Under the pieces are notes generated by a model, which was given only the letters and a program-made list of their open reading frames with translations, did no database searches and was not told the DNA's origin. DNA of 64,000 nt from Muscardinus avellanarius. Lineage: Eukaryota; Chordata; Mammalia; Rodentia; Gliridae. Numbering within the stretch: the stretch's first letter is position 1; each line of letters begins with the position of its first letter. Below, in pieces: positions 1 to 11,115 of the stretch. Where the stretch lies: contig OY726571.1 of assembly GCA_963383645.1 (NCBI GenBank), forward strand, positions 23,219,785-23,283,784, in the 5' to 3' direction. The translations under genes were made by a program, and so were the position numbers.

Positions 1-612
1 TGTGGTTCCCAAAGGGCCATGTTGATTTTTCTAGCATAAGTTTTGAGAACCATGTGCACAGAAAAAACAATTCCAACATTATAGAAAGCTTCGTGCTCTT
101 ATGCCATGAGGCAAGACAAAGAAGTATATCTGCCTTGATTTCTAGAAAAAAAAAGACTCTACAATTTAAAGGAAGTGAATCATGTGTTTTCTTACTTTTA
201 CTACCTGGTGAATTTGAGTTCTTATGACTAACTTTTCATACAACTAATTTTAGAGCACAGATTAAAAAAATTAGTAAAAGCCGTAGTATTTTCCTGGCAG
301 AGGAAGTTTAAAATGCATACAGGTGAGATATGGAAAAAGGGAATGATCTAGATATTTAGATATTTCTATATCACTTTAAGGTATTCAATGACATCTCAGT
401 TTAGGACAGTTGTTTTCATTTACATGGAAGCATGATACCAGGACATTTAAAAAATATTAGAAATAAAAGAAACATTGTACTTAAGATGAATGGTTTAGAA
501 CAATGCCTTAGAAAAGTTGGCTTTTGAAATAATATATTACTCCTTGGGTGCAATAATAAAAATTTTTAGACTCAAATATTAATTTCAAGTCTCCTGTGTT
601 TCCAAAATATTT
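1..612. other. Unique AT-rich DNA, no gene seen
   Basis: No open frame of note, no recognisable repeat and no RNA gene can be seen here. The composition is AT-rich like the rest of the non-satellite DNA in the window. Confidence 0.5.
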
Positions 613-630
613 AATAAAGTGAAGTGGTCA

Positions 631-865
631 CTGGGTGTAGTGGCGCACACTTGGAAAGCCAGTACTTGGGGGAGCTGAGAAAGGAAGATTGCAGGTTTGT
701 GGTCAGCCTCAGCTACTTAGTGAGGCCCTCTGCAACTTATTGCGACCTTGTTTCAAAATAAAGAATAAAAAATAGGGCTGGAGGTGTAGCTCAGAGGTAG
801 AATGCCCCTGGCTTCCATCCCCAGTACTGCAGTAAATAAATAAGCAAAGAAATAAATAAATACAA
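631..865 (+). mobile_element. B1-ID composite SINE
   Basis: The left half is B1/7SL-like (ctgggtgtagtggcgcacac) and the right half ID-like (gtgtagctcagaggtagaat), ending in an A-rich (AAAT) tail. It is flanked by a 13-bp target duplication, aataaagtgaagt, at 613-625 and 866-878, which proves target-primed insertion by L1 machinery. This two-part architecture is typical of squirrel-family SINEs (family assignment from established knowledge). Confidence 0.9.
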
Positions 866-878
866 AATAAAGTGAAGT

Positions 879-3155
879 TGCATTATTAGAATTGGCAAAA
901 CTGACATCTTCTTTCTAAAATTTGCCATTTATGTGTTTTTTTTAAAATTGTTTTTCTGCTTTGGGAAGATAGAAACAAAACATCCTAACTGATTAGTTAG
1001 CATGGAATTGTGAATCTTATTCTGTAATTATATGACAAAGTTATGAAATTGGATTAGACCACCTGAGAAGCCAGTCTTAATTTTATATAATTTGTTATAT
1101 TTGTATTTTCTTAAACTGCTTAATTTGTTATAATTTTTTGTTTGATTTGTTACCACTTTAATCAGTTTTCTACCTCCTAATCATTATAGTTTAAAAACCA
1201 AAAATAGTTTAAACTATATTAAAAACCTGCATTGATTTGACATTTTGTATATCGATTTTTCAAGTCTATCCTGTTTTTGTTGAAAACAAACACCTCAACA
1301 ATTAATATTTGGTCTTGGAAATTTATTGTGGCATCTGTTCTTTTATTTTTTAAAATACCCTACCTTTTGCTAGAGCTCTTCATCAATGAAATAGCATCAT
1401 AAGTATTTCAGCAAAGCAACATATTTTTCTACCTTTGCTTTACATATGTTAAAATCTGAAAGGCTTGGGGTAATTTTATTAGTTTTGAATGATCTCCAAA
1501 AAATGTTCCGGAGGCTTTAAAAATTTAAACGTTTTTTTTATTTTCCTAAATAGTTTCTCTAGGCAAGCACACATAAAGATGCCCTTCATCTGCAGCACAC
1601 TGCAGGGCTTATTTCTTCCTCATGAGACATGTTAAATCTTTTGGGCATCAAAACTACAACAGCATTTGAAAAGGAAATTTTATAGGAGCAAAAGAGAAAA
1701 CGAAACTCCTTTTAATAAGTAACTAGCATGAAAACTGCCACCAAATACTTAAAAACAATTTGATATTGTTTGAATATCTTAAAGTTAGGTTGTATCAATT
1801 GGAATAGTATCTTCTGTAATAGTAATTCCTACTTTGCCCACCAATTCTTGAGAAAAAGAAATAAAAATATAATGGTTTGGGAAGGTAGATTTTTTTTTCT
1901 ATTCATAAATGATGTCTAATATCTTACTGTGGATTGGATGTCAAACATAGAAGTTACTTGGGGTTTTATTCACCAATAGTCTTCTTTAAAATGATAAAAA
2001 TAAGTAATATATTACTGTAATATTTTATTTACTTCCAGTAATTCAAAAAGCCCATAAAAATCCAGAGAGCACGAAGCCATTTTGTAGAAATCCCAGTTAA
2101 GTAAAGCTTTCTTGCTCCTAAATAACCCCCTCTGTTCTAACCCCCCCAAAAAAAAGGGGGAACAGACAGCAAATGTAAGAAATTGAGTGATAAAAAATCA
2201 ATTTATACCCTCTTTAAGAGGGTGGATAATCTGTTAAAAACATACTCTTTTAGGAGAGTAGAAGTAATTGTATCCGATTTGGGTTGATCTATTTTGTTAT
2301 TATCTGGGATTTCATACTAATTTCTGAGATAATTCATGGTTTAGTAGTTCTTAAAGAATATACAACTAAGAGTTATCTGAAAACTACCTATGTTTTCATG
2401 TAGTGACGGAGAAAGTTCTAAACTTAATGTGTAAATATGAAGTAAGTGCTAAAGAAAGCATTAAACTAATTTGATGATATATTCTATATAACATAGTAGG
2501 ATTTTTTTAAAAGAACTTTTTATTTGGACTTAATTTTAAAAAGGCTAAAAAATAGTTCAAAGAATTTTTATGTACCCCAAACCCAAACAGCTTACCATCT
2601 TAGATTTACCCTGCTCAAAACTTACACATTTCTATTTTTTTGAAATATTTGATAGTAGGTTGCAGAAATAATGCATTTGTATGTATTTCCTGAAATAAAG
2701 ACCTTTCATTATGTAACCTCAGTACACTTACAAAATCAGGATATTGACATTTATAATATAGTATTTCCGATAGCGGAGGGACCTTATTTAGATTTTTGTC
2801 AATTGTCCTAATAGTGCCTTTCATACCAAAATAAAATTGCAGATCAGTTCAATATAAGAGAATTTACATTTCCCATTATCCAAATTTGCCACTTACTTTT
2901 CTAATAGTGAGAAACTTGCTTCATTTTATTTATACTATTTCTAATCTTTCAAAACTAGAAAACACAAAAGTAATTTTTGTATTGTAATTTATGATTAGGT
3001 AAAAATTAGTCTTCTAATTAAAGTTTAATGTTGGTTTGGAGTTTATTTTTTCTTCATCTTGAAGATACATATCTAGTTTCAAAACTTGCCAAGTCACTAC
3101 TTTTTATCTCCCTCTTTTCATTGCTCCAAGAGTTTAATAATATTAATAATTTAAG
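879..3155. other. Unique AT-rich DNA, no gene seen
   Basis: A 2.3-kb stretch without a recognisable gene or young repeat. Two small inverted repeats are visible. One at 2132-2165 has ctgtt/aacag outer arms and C-run/G-run inner arms around an A-run. The other, at 2207-2223, is accctctt/aagagggt. Both are too short and AT-embedded to assign a role. Confidence 0.5.
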
Positions 3156-3170
3156 TACTCTTCCAGTTTT

Positions 3171-3379
3171 CCAGGTGTGGTGGTGCACGCACCACATGTA
3201 ATCCCAGTACTTGGGAAGCTTAGATAGGAGAATAACAAGTTTGCAGCCAGCCTCAATAACTCAGCAAGGCCTTCTGCAACTTAGTAAGACTCTGTTGAAA
3301 AAAAAAAAAATTAGGGCTGGGGTGTAGCTCAGTGGTAGAATGCTTCACAACTCAATCCCTAGAACTACAAAAACAAAAA
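3171..3379 (+). mobile_element. B1-ID composite SINE
   Basis: B1-like left half (ccaggtgtggtggtgcacgc), A-run linker, then ID-like right half (ggggtgtagctcagtggtag) and A-rich tail. A 14-bp target duplication, tactcttccagttt, lies at 3156-3169 and 3380-3393. Confidence 0.9.
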
Positions 3380-3489
3380 TACTCTTCCAGTTTACTATCT
3401 TTTATTTTTTACCTAAAAAATCTTTTCTTTTAGAAATTTCCATTTTATTTTAGAATCTCTCCTTAGTTATTATTTTTTTCTTTTTATGT

Positions 3490-3850
3490 ATGTAAAACAA
3501 TTGCATGGTTCAAAAGTTTGAACTATACAAAAAGTGAGATTTGTTATTTCCCACACATTTCTTCTATTCTTTTCATCCTCTTACACTTACTCCAAAAAGT
3601 AACCAATATTATCAGTTCCTATTTTGTTTCCTCCATTGTTTCATGTCTAAATAGGCATATATATTTTTTTTTTACAATTTTTCTATTTCTTTTATAAAAT
3701 AATGACATATGATAGGTGCTTTTTTGCACTTAGATTATTTTTCACTTAACCATTTAGTCTAGAAATCATTCCACATGAATTCATAAGATCTTAGCTCTTT
3801 TATGTGACTACAGCTGTACCAAAGTTTACTTGGTCACTTATTTTTTATTT
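3490..3850 (-). mobile_element. Ancient L1 3' remnant (tentative)
   Basis: The stretch resembles the antisense 3' end of old mammalian L1 elements: a 'caatattatcagttcctat' segment, 'tttttcacttaaccattta', 'aaatcattccacat' and 'tgactacagctgtacc' occur in the expected order. Divergence is high and no target duplication remains. It could be another old LINE or MER repeat. Confidence 0.4.
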
Positions 3851-3857
3851 CTTTTTT

Positions 3858-4290
3858 AAATCTTTTATGGTGCTGGCAATTGAATCCAGGGATTTTCTGC
3901 CTTAAAGCTTATAACACTAGCCCAATTTTTTTTTCTTTTTTTCTTTTTTTTTTTTGGTGGTACTGGGGTTCCTGGAAACCTTTCTACCTACCTTTCTACC
4001 TCCGGGCTACACTCCCAGAACTATTTTTTATATTTTTATTTGGAAACAGGGTCTCTTAAGCCAGCGTGGTTGGCTTCAAACCTGCACGATCCTCCTGTCT
4101 CTGCCTCCCAAGAGCAGGGATTACAAGCATGGCCACCACGCCCAGCCAGCCTATATATATATTTTAAAAACAAGGTCTTCGTAGGTTGTTGAGAACCTCA
4201 CTAAGTTGCTGAGGCTGGATTTGAACCTGCAGTTCTCCTGTCCCAGCCTCCCAACTACTACTGGGATTACAGGCATGTACCACTATACTT
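3858..4290 (-). mobile_element. Old B1-ID SINE split by a younger SINE
   Basis: Read on the minus strand, the B1 part (4153-4290, cctcccaactactactggga on plus) comes first and the ID part (3858-3936, ggtgctggcaattgaatcca on plus) second. The two halves of one element are separated by a younger SINE in the same orientation at 3937-4152. The outer copy is clearly more diverged, consistent with insertion order. Confidence 0.75.
3937..4152 (-). mobile_element. Young-type B1-ID SINE nested in older SINE
   Basis: On the plus strand it begins with a T-rich tail, then ggtggtactggggttcctgg, tctacctccgggctacactc and cctcccaagagcagggatta, and ends gccaccacgcccagc. It belongs to the subfamily with the 'tagaagggcttccaggaacc' right end (minus strand). 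Confidence 0.85.
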
Positions 4291-5514
4291 CCTTTACCTT
4301 TTATTTCAGCAGAAAGTTTTCAGTATCTTGAAACAATAAAAATATCTCAATAACTGTGATTTATATTTTCATGTTGGTTGGCTGTGCACTCAGGGTATAT
4401 CATGTTTATTAAGCAAATGTTCAAAAAGCAAATCTATGTGATAAAATGAGTGGAACAGAATGGCCCCAAATAACAAATGCCTTTCTACCTGCTTCCTGTT
4501 CTCTGCCCTACATTTCTGCTTGTAAGAGTTGATCTCTATTTGCCACTTCTGGTTTCAGTTCTTCTTGCTCGTCACATTTCCAAATAATACAAATTCAATG
4601 AATTTCTGGTATTTGGGTGTGAAAATATTAATATATTATAAATATGATTAATGTTAATATCATATGACTTCTTTATATTTAGGAACAATTGAGGCGTAAA
4701 TATAAGGTTCAAAAGTTAATGGTTATAATATCAACTTAATAAGTTAAAGCTGGAATTAAGACTAGATTAGGATTGTGCCTACGATTAGTTTTCCTGGTAC
4801 TTCCTGTTCATCCAGATTTTGAAACAAACCAACTGAGGAAGCACTGGAGACCACAGAGAAAAACTTCCTATCCTGTAGGATTATCTTACAAATAGTTGGA
4901 GTATACTTAATATATACCTTAGTTTGTTATGAATCCCACCATATTTTCATTCATAAATTATTAGAACATCCAAATTATAACATGAGGAAAATGATTCAAA
5001 AGGACTTTACCATATCTTCATTTGGAAACATTTTCTTGATATTCAAGTATTTGAGGCACTGAGAAGTCCCGTGTGTGAATTTTAATGAATAATCCATTGC
5101 CTGTGCAAACCGCACAGTCAAAATTCTTAATCCAGATGTTAGGTACAAGATAATAGGTTACGTAGGAAATATATGTATGAGTTTATGAAACAAAGATGTA
5201 AATTAAGTAGAAATTGTCTGTCATTAAATACAGTTTTACCAAGTCACCCCTTTCACTAGAATCTACCTTTAAATGTGTAAAAATTTAAATCAAATCAATG
5301 TGGAGTTTGTATATCATTATACATGTTGATAAAATTTATATATGTACATATTTATTTATTCATTCCTGATTCAACTGATATTTAGCCAAGCAAACTGTCA
5401 AGGGAATAGTTACAAGATAAATTGCATGTATTTGCTTTGTTACAGGCTATTTGTCACTATAACATATTGAAGTCAAAAGAGCCCTCTTTGATGTCTTTCT
5501 CCAACACAGTGTTC
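4291..5514. other. Unique AT-rich DNA, no gene seen
   Basis: No gene or clear repeat. It holds ordinary AT-rich sequence up to the receptor-type palindrome described next. Confidence 0.5.
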
Positions 5515-5545
5515 TACAGTATAGAACACAGTGTTCTATACTGTA
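5515..5545. promoter_or_regulatory. Perfect GRE/ARE-type palindrome in a 31-nt inverted repeat
   Basis: The core AGAACA-CAG-TGTTCT at 5523-5537 matches the full steroid-receptor palindrome AGAACAnnnTGTTCT bound by glucocorticoid, androgen, mineralocorticoid and progesterone receptors (established knowledge). It sits in a perfect inverted repeat with 15-bp arms around one central base. A second TGTTCT half-site with a weaker partner lies just upstream (about 5501-5515), and acacagtgttcta occurs twice in direct orientation 22 bp apart. No promoter or gene is visible nearby, so use as an enhancer is inference; chance duplication of a short segment would also give this picture. Confidence 0.45.
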
Positions 5546-5548
5546 CCT

Positions 5549-5586
5549 TTTATTTATTTTATTTTATTTTATTTTATTTATTTTTT
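5549..5586 (+). repeat. (ATTTT)n low-complexity tract
   Basis: Runs of tttatttatt/attttattttatttt directly abut the LTR fragment that follows. Confidence 0.8.
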
Positions 5587-5692
5587 TGAATATTTAAAGA
5601 AGTTTATTAGAAAGATAGAAATACAGAAAATAGAAATACAGCTCCATACCAGAATGGCATGGAGGGGTGACTTGAAATGAATACACCCCCTT
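5587..5692 (-). mobile_element. LTR 3'-end fragment, same family as 52,899-53,330
   Basis: The plus-strand text aaagaagtttattagaaaga, aaatacagaaaatagaaata and cagctccat...atggcatg is nearly identical to 52,922-52,990. On the minus strand it carries the aataaacttcttta polyadenylation-type signal near its end. Only the terminal ~105 bp of the LTR is present. Confidence 0.7.
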
Positions 5693-6454
5693 TTATTTAT
5701 TTAAAAGAAAACATCTTTTAGAGAATCTGTTTTTGAAACACTTAAAGTGTGCTTTTATTGTACTTGGTTACATATTAGGAAGAGATTCTTAAATTCAAAA
5801 ATAATAGTTGCATAAACGCTTTTGGTGAGAGCGATTATAGTCCTCCCTCTTTAAATTCCCACTTAAAAGAAGAATCTCCTCCATGTTGCAATAATTTGAA
5901 TTATAATAATTTTGGAGCGCAGTCATCAAGTGAGATACTTTCTAAATGTATTTCTTTTTAAGTGTGTAGTTGACTTTCAAGATGAGTGTATGTCTGGTAG
6001 CATGCAATACTTGCCTATGGTAAAAGATTTATGGAAGGTAAGTGAAGATAACATCTGGAAAAGTGGGTGGTGTGCAGTATTTAAACATCTTGATTTCTTA
6101 TTCAGCATTATTTATGAGAGAAACTTGATGTCTTCTGCTCTCTGAGGTTTAATGAAGTCCCTTAAACAGCTATAAGACATACAAAACAAAGTGTGAAACA
6201 GCTTATATAAGGAATAAAGGAACATACACAAGTTTTTAATCACAGAGATAAGCGGAGTGAGGTACTTAAAAAGAGTCATAGGAAAAGTTTTTGCCAGCTG
6301 GACTAAAAATTTGTTTTAGTTACTCTTGGTTTCATTTGAGATTTCACCTGTATTCTGGCAGCTGTGAAAGGTGAAACGCAGTCTGGGTGGCTAGGTGGTC
6401 ACTGCTAAACAGATAAGATGATAGGAAAGTTGCAACCGCACACTTATTGTATTC
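5693..6454. other. Unique AT-rich DNA, no gene seen
   Basis: No repeat family or gene is recognised. A 77-codon frame at 5912-6145 has no motif and no supporting context, so I read it as chance. Confidence 0.5.
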
Positions 6455-6656
6455 TAGCTCTGTGCAGTAGCTTGAATACAAGTAGTAACAGTGCTTGAGA
6501 ATCCAAGACAGGAGAATTACGGGGTCATAGTCAGTCTCACAATTTAGCGAGGCTTTCAGCAACTTAGTGAGACCCTGTTTTCAAATAAAAAATAAACAGG
6601 GCTGGGGGAAAAGCTCAGAGGTAGAATTTCCTTGGGTTCAATTCCCAGTACTACAA

Positions 6657-6691
<35 letters not shown>

Positions 6692-6722
6692 ATTTCATAT
6701 GTAAATATATAAATAAATAAAA
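6455..6722 (+). mobile_element. Diverged B1-ID SINE with (AAAT)n tail
   Basis: The B1 half is strongly diverged. The ID half is clear: gggctgggggaaaagctcag, then gggttcaattcccagtacta. The tail has grown into an (AAAT)n microsatellite at about 6655-6722. Confidence 0.8.
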
Positions 6723-7263
6723 AATAGTTGTGTTTTTCTGTTCACAGGCTGATGTCTTGCCACACTTAAAGAATTGTGGCCACTAAAGAGCACTATTCAT
6801 GACTTGTGAGAATTTACCAATGGTAAGAGTAATTCCTACAAATTAACAAAGGGTACATGTAGCACTTGTCTAAGGAAAAAGAAAACTGGATAAGAGTAAA
6901 AGAAGCCTTATAAATTCGGCACTGTATCACTTATGATTGTAATATTTCATTCAAACACACAAGTTTGGTTAACTTCAACTGATTTTTAGGTGAATATGAT
7001 TGATCTAGAGGATAAGAAACAAAATACAAAATGTAATATGATTTTACCTTGCTGAAGCTCAAGGTTTTATCTCCCGTGATGCTGGTCTAAATATGCTAGA
7101 AATATGGTCGAGAACTAAGAGCTCTAAAGCAGAAGCAAGTGACAGAAAAGCAAGTTGCCGAAGGCTTTTCTAAATAACTTAAATATAAGGGAGCAACTAT
7201 AGTACAGCAAGGATAGTTGATGGGGATGCTTTCTGATTTGTTAATTTAAAAAACATAAATGAC
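6723..7263. other. Unique AT-rich DNA, no gene seen
   Basis: Nothing beyond ordinary AT-rich sequence is visible. Confidence 0.5.
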
Positions 7264-7471
7264 CCTGGTGTGGCGGTGCATGCTTGTAATCCCAGCTTTT
7301 GGGAGGCTGAGACAGGTGGATTATGGTTCGCAGACAGCCTCAGCTACTTAGTGAGGCCCTGTTTCAAAATAAAGAATAAAAAATAGGGCTGGGAGCATAG
7401 CTTGGAGGCAGAATGCCCCTGAATTCCATCTCCAGTACTGCAAAAAACAAAACAAAACAAACAAAAAACAA
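7264..7471 (+). mobile_element. B1-ID composite SINE
   Basis: B1 half ctggtgtggcggtgcatgct...cttttgggaggctgagacag, linker aaaataaagaataaaaaata, ID half gcatagcttggaggcagaat and an (AAAC)n tail. Confidence 0.85.
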
Positions 7472-8934
7472 TGAAAAACTTAGATGGGAAGATATACGTT
7501 GTGGTCATTAAATATAAAAAGGCCACCACATTGGTGACTAATTTGAGGAAATAATTATAAATATAATAATAACATAACTGTTGAAGAATCTACTTAAAAA
7601 TAAAGAAATTTTAGGTATAAAATTAGTTTACAAAGAAATGCGGTATAAAATGATGGAATATCAAATATCGATAAGCAGGATATTGGAAATTCCAAGTAAC
7701 AACCTAAAGTGTGTGAACCCTTGTTCTCAGAATGTATTACACTGCTACCTCCTTCAGCAGTAAGCCTCCTAAAAACCGTTATTGAAAAGAAATGTAATTA
7801 GAAGGAAGGAAACTCAGCACAAGACATTTTTCAAGAGGCAGAATGTATTCATCTTATTAAGTGTTCAATTTTAGCTTGGTGATTTACTGAGGGTATAGAA
7901 AACTTGGATATGGTGCAGAATAGAGAAATAAAAAGAGACAGAAAATAGATAAAAAGGAAAAGGAAATTTAACTTGAAAAAATATAAGATAGAGATAAAGT
8001 AGTGGGACTGGCCTTTCTAAAGGAGACCAATGTGATTTTGAAATTAGCAGAAATGGCTATGGGATTGTGTTTGAAATATATAGTTTTCTAATTTTCCAGA
8101 GCTAAACCAAGTGCCTCAGAAGAACCATCCTTCCTAAAGCATATCCCAACTTGGTGCTCCCGATCATCTTTCAGAATGTGTAGCCATTCCAGAACAGAAA
8201 ATGAACATCCCGTAGTCCTTGGGGGTTGAACTCAAAAGCCAATAATCAAAATTCCTCCTTACATCCCTTAGGTGACTCACAGTCTGTCTCATTTCTATTT
8301 ATCTTCATTTTTCTTGGGTTTATCTACTTCATTCTTGTTATCTCAAAACTTACAAGCTTTCTAAGTTGCTTCTCCCTAAAGCCTATGTGAATGGCTTCAC
8401 TCTGGTTCCTCTATCTACATCCTAATGTTGTTCCTCTATCTACATCCTAATGTTTTGAGTGTAGGTCTTCCTATCCTATTGACAACATATGTTCCCCCAA
8501 ATTACATTCATTTTTCTTTTTTAAATATACCTTTATAGGTGCATTGTCATCTCCCATCATGATGAAGTTCTAAGTGATAAAGGACACAAATGCTCAGTGC
8601 ACATTTTCAGCTTCCCCTTGTCTCCCTCTTTATTCCCTCCCCTTCCCTATAAGGACATTGAGAAGGGCATTGGTAACTTCACATATGTATATAAAGTCAC
8701 ATTTTTAAAAACAGAGAATCTGATTAATTTTGGCTAAAATTGAACTTCCTTGCGTGGGTAAGTTTCCTCTCTGGTTTTAGTCAGTAGTTGCCAGTTAGAA
8801 GGTAGAGTTGGATCCTGTGTCTGTCTTTCTTGGCTGCCTCCATCAACAAATCCCAGTGAAGAGATAAAAGAATGAACTGTAAGTCAAAAGCATTGAAAAA
8901 TTGCAGCAGTGAATGCTGTCTTATTTATTAAAAG
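7472..8934. other. Unique DNA, no gene seen
   Basis: No gene or old repeat is recognised. It includes an exact 25-bp tandem duplication listed separately. Frames of about 60 codons are within chance expectation. Confidence 0.5.
8405..8454. repeat. Exact 25-bp tandem duplication
   Basis: Two identical 25-bp units, 8405-8429 and 8430-8454, each starting gttcctctatc and ending cctaatgtt. The lack of any mismatch implies a recent slippage or duplication event. Confidence 0.95.
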
Positions 8935-9612
8935 TTGAAATTGCAAATTAGTTCAGTAACTATGGAGATCGGTGTGGGGATTCCTCAGAAAACTGAGAAT
9001 GGATCCACCATATGCTCTGCCTATACCATTCAGGGGTATCTTTTCAAAAGTATTTAAATCAGAGAACTATAGTAATATATGGATATCCTGGTTCATAGCA
9101 GCAAAATTCCCAATAGTCAAATTATGGAACAACCCAGGTGTCCATCAATAGATGAACGAATTACAAAATTATGGGATATCCACATAATTAATTCTACTCA
9201 GCAATAAAGAAAAAAATTATGATATTTGCAGAAAAATAGAAGGACTTGGAGAAAATTATGTTAAGTAAGATTAGTCACAGAAAGTGAGGAGGTCATATGT
9301 TTTCTCTAATATGCAGAAGCTAAGGAGTAATTGGATACCAGAGGGACCCAGGATAATGGAGAAACTAGTGGAATCAGAGAAGTGGTCTAGTGAAATAAGA
9401 GGGGGAAGAATGAGGGTCAATGAAAAAATTACTGCCATCAACATTGTATATACATATGTGAAAATACCAATGTCAATCTCACTACTCTGTGTAGGGAAAA
9501 GTCGGGATGGGGAGGAAGCAGGGGTGGTGTTATCAAGTGTTATTTGTGTGTATATCACCATCAATATGAATTATATTATGATGTTGGAATGTAATGTATC
9601 AACTGAAGATTA
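8935..9612 (+). mobile_element. L1 3' end (end of ORF2 plus 3' UTR)
   Basis: Hallmarks of the L1 ORF2 tail are readable in order: tggagatcggtgtggggatt, tcatagcagcaaaattccca, ggtgtccatcaatagatgaa, tctactcagcaataaagaaa, gaaggacttggagaaaatta and a 3' UTR ending in an A-rich tract. It is a 5'-truncated, decayed copy. The 109-codon frame at 9284-9613 lies inside it and is not a gene. Confidence 0.85.
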
Positions 9613-9621
9613 AAAAATAAA

Positions 9622-9715
9622 TAAGACTAGGGATGTAGCTTGAAGGTAGAATGCCCCTGGGTTCAATCCAAGCACCAAAAGCCCCAAATAAACAAACAAA
9701 CAAACAAAAAATTTT
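9622..9715 (+). mobile_element. Solitary ID-like SINE fragment
   Basis: ID right half only: agggatgtagcttgaaggta, gcccctgggttcaatccaag, and an (AAAC)n tail. It immediately follows the L1 3' end. Confidence 0.75.
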
Positions 9716-10150
9716 GAACAAAAAATAATAAAAGCTGACTTCAGACTCAGATAATTTGCAGGCATTAACTTGAGCATTGGGAATTAAATTATAGATAAGA
9801 AAAACATCCTAGTTTAAAAGAATCTGATAAATCAGAAGTTTTCACAGGAAAAAACTCATACTGTGAGGTTAGTGATAACTTTCTAGAATAGTTCTTGAGA
9901 AATTTTGAGAGACAAAGACATTTTGTGAATAATTTTTATTATAGTGTCTCAGTTATTGAAGATGTTGTTCAATTTTCATTCTCTTGATAATTTTGCCTAT
10001 AATAATTGTGTTCAGTATGCTTAAAAAAATGTGCTTTTCATCTTGGAGTTTCGGATGGGAATGTAAGCCAAAAGAATGTGATAAAAGTTTTAGAAAATAA
10101 CATTAACTGATTTAATTGAAAATATCTCTGGTTTAAAAAGTACAATTACA
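9716..10150. other. Unique AT-rich DNA, no gene seen
   Basis: No feature is recognised. Confidence 0.5.
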
Positions 10151-10335
10151 ACCTGGGTGTGGTGGTACAAACCTGTAATTCCAGAACTTGGGAGTTCTGA
10201 GATAGGAGAATCTCAAGTTTGAGGCCAGCCTTGGTAATTTAGTGAAATCCTGCTTCAAAATAAAAATAAAAGTCTGGAGGTGGAGCTTGAAGGTAGAATG
10301 CTTCTGGATTTAATCCCCAGTACTAATAAAAGTGT
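10151..10335 (+). mobile_element. B1-ID composite SINE (diverged)
   Basis: B1 half acctgggtgtggtggtacaa, ID half gtctggaggtggagcttgaa and tttaatccccagtactaata. The tail is short. Confidence 0.8.
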
Positions 10336-10480
10336 GATAACATAATTTAGGAGAATTTTACAAAGTTTAGCCAAAGATTTTTGAATATTAAATTTATTAT
10401 TATTAATTTATATTATTATAGTAATTTTTATAATTTATCAAATTGTATTATACCAATTAGAAATTCAAATTAAAGGGTTT

Positions 10481-10705
10481 TTTTGGTTTTTTTTTTTTTT
10501 TACTTTTGCGGTTCTGGGGATGGAACTCGGAGGCATTTGACCTTCAAAGTCATCCCCTGCCCAATTTTTTATTCTTTATTTTGAAACAGGGTCTCACTGA
10601 GTTGTGGAGGGCCTCACTTAGTAGCTAAGGCTGTGTGTGAACCACGAACCTCTGGTCTCAGCCTCCCAAATGCTGGGATTACAAGCATGCGCCACCACGC
10701 CTGGC
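10481..10705 (-). mobile_element. B1-ID composite SINE
   Basis: On the plus strand: T-run, ggttctggggatggaactcg, ttttgaaacagggtctcact, cctcccaaatgctgggatta, gcgccaccacgcctggc. Imperfect target duplications ttcaaattaa(a)gg flank it at about 10,464 and 10,706. Confidence 0.85.
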
Positions 10706-10721
10706 TTCAAATTAAGGTTTT

Positions 10722-11115
10722 TCACATGCCTGTAATCCCAGTATTTGGGAGGCTGAGACAGGAGAATATTAGGTTCAAAGCCAGACTCAGCAACATAATA
10801 AGACCCTGTCTGAAAAAAAAAAAAATTGGGCTGGAGAGCCAGGCCTTGTGGCGCAAGCTTGTAATCCCCACGCTTGGGAGGCTGAGACAGGAAGATCGCA
10901 CAGGTTCAAAGCCAGTCGCGCTGGTTTAAGAGACCCTGTTTCCACATAAAAAGTATAAAATAGGTCTGAGAGTGAAGCCCGGAGGTAGAAGGGCTTCCAG
11001 AAACCCCAGTACCACAACAACAACAACGACAACAACAACAACAAAAAAATAGGGCTGGGGGTATAGCTCAAAGGCAGAATGCCCCCAAATTCAATCCCTG
11101 GTACAATAACAAAAT
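10722..11115 (+). mobile_element. B1-ID SINE split by a nested SINE
   Basis: The B1 half (10,722-10,810) and the start of the ID half (attgggctgg) are interrupted at about 10,838. The ID half resumes at about 11,049 (agggctgggggtatagctca). The repeated a-rich tgggctgg/tagggctgg at the two edges is the inner element's target duplication. Confidence 0.75.
10838..11048 (+). mobile_element. Young-type B1-ID SINE nested inside another SINE
   Basis: gccaggccttgtggcgcaag, cgcttgggaggctgagacag, gagaccctgtttccacataa, gtagaagggcttccagaaac and a (CAA)n tail. It belongs to the same younger subfamily as 16,357 and 62,598. Confidence 0.85.

Noticed and set aside
631..865. ID right halves as tRNA genes
   Set aside because: They keep a tRNA-like A/B-box flavour but lack a foldable anticodon arm and sit in SINEs with A-tails and target duplications.
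9284..9613. 109-codon plus-strand and 97-codon minus-strand frames as genes
   Set aside because: Both lie inside an L1 3' end and are frame accidents.
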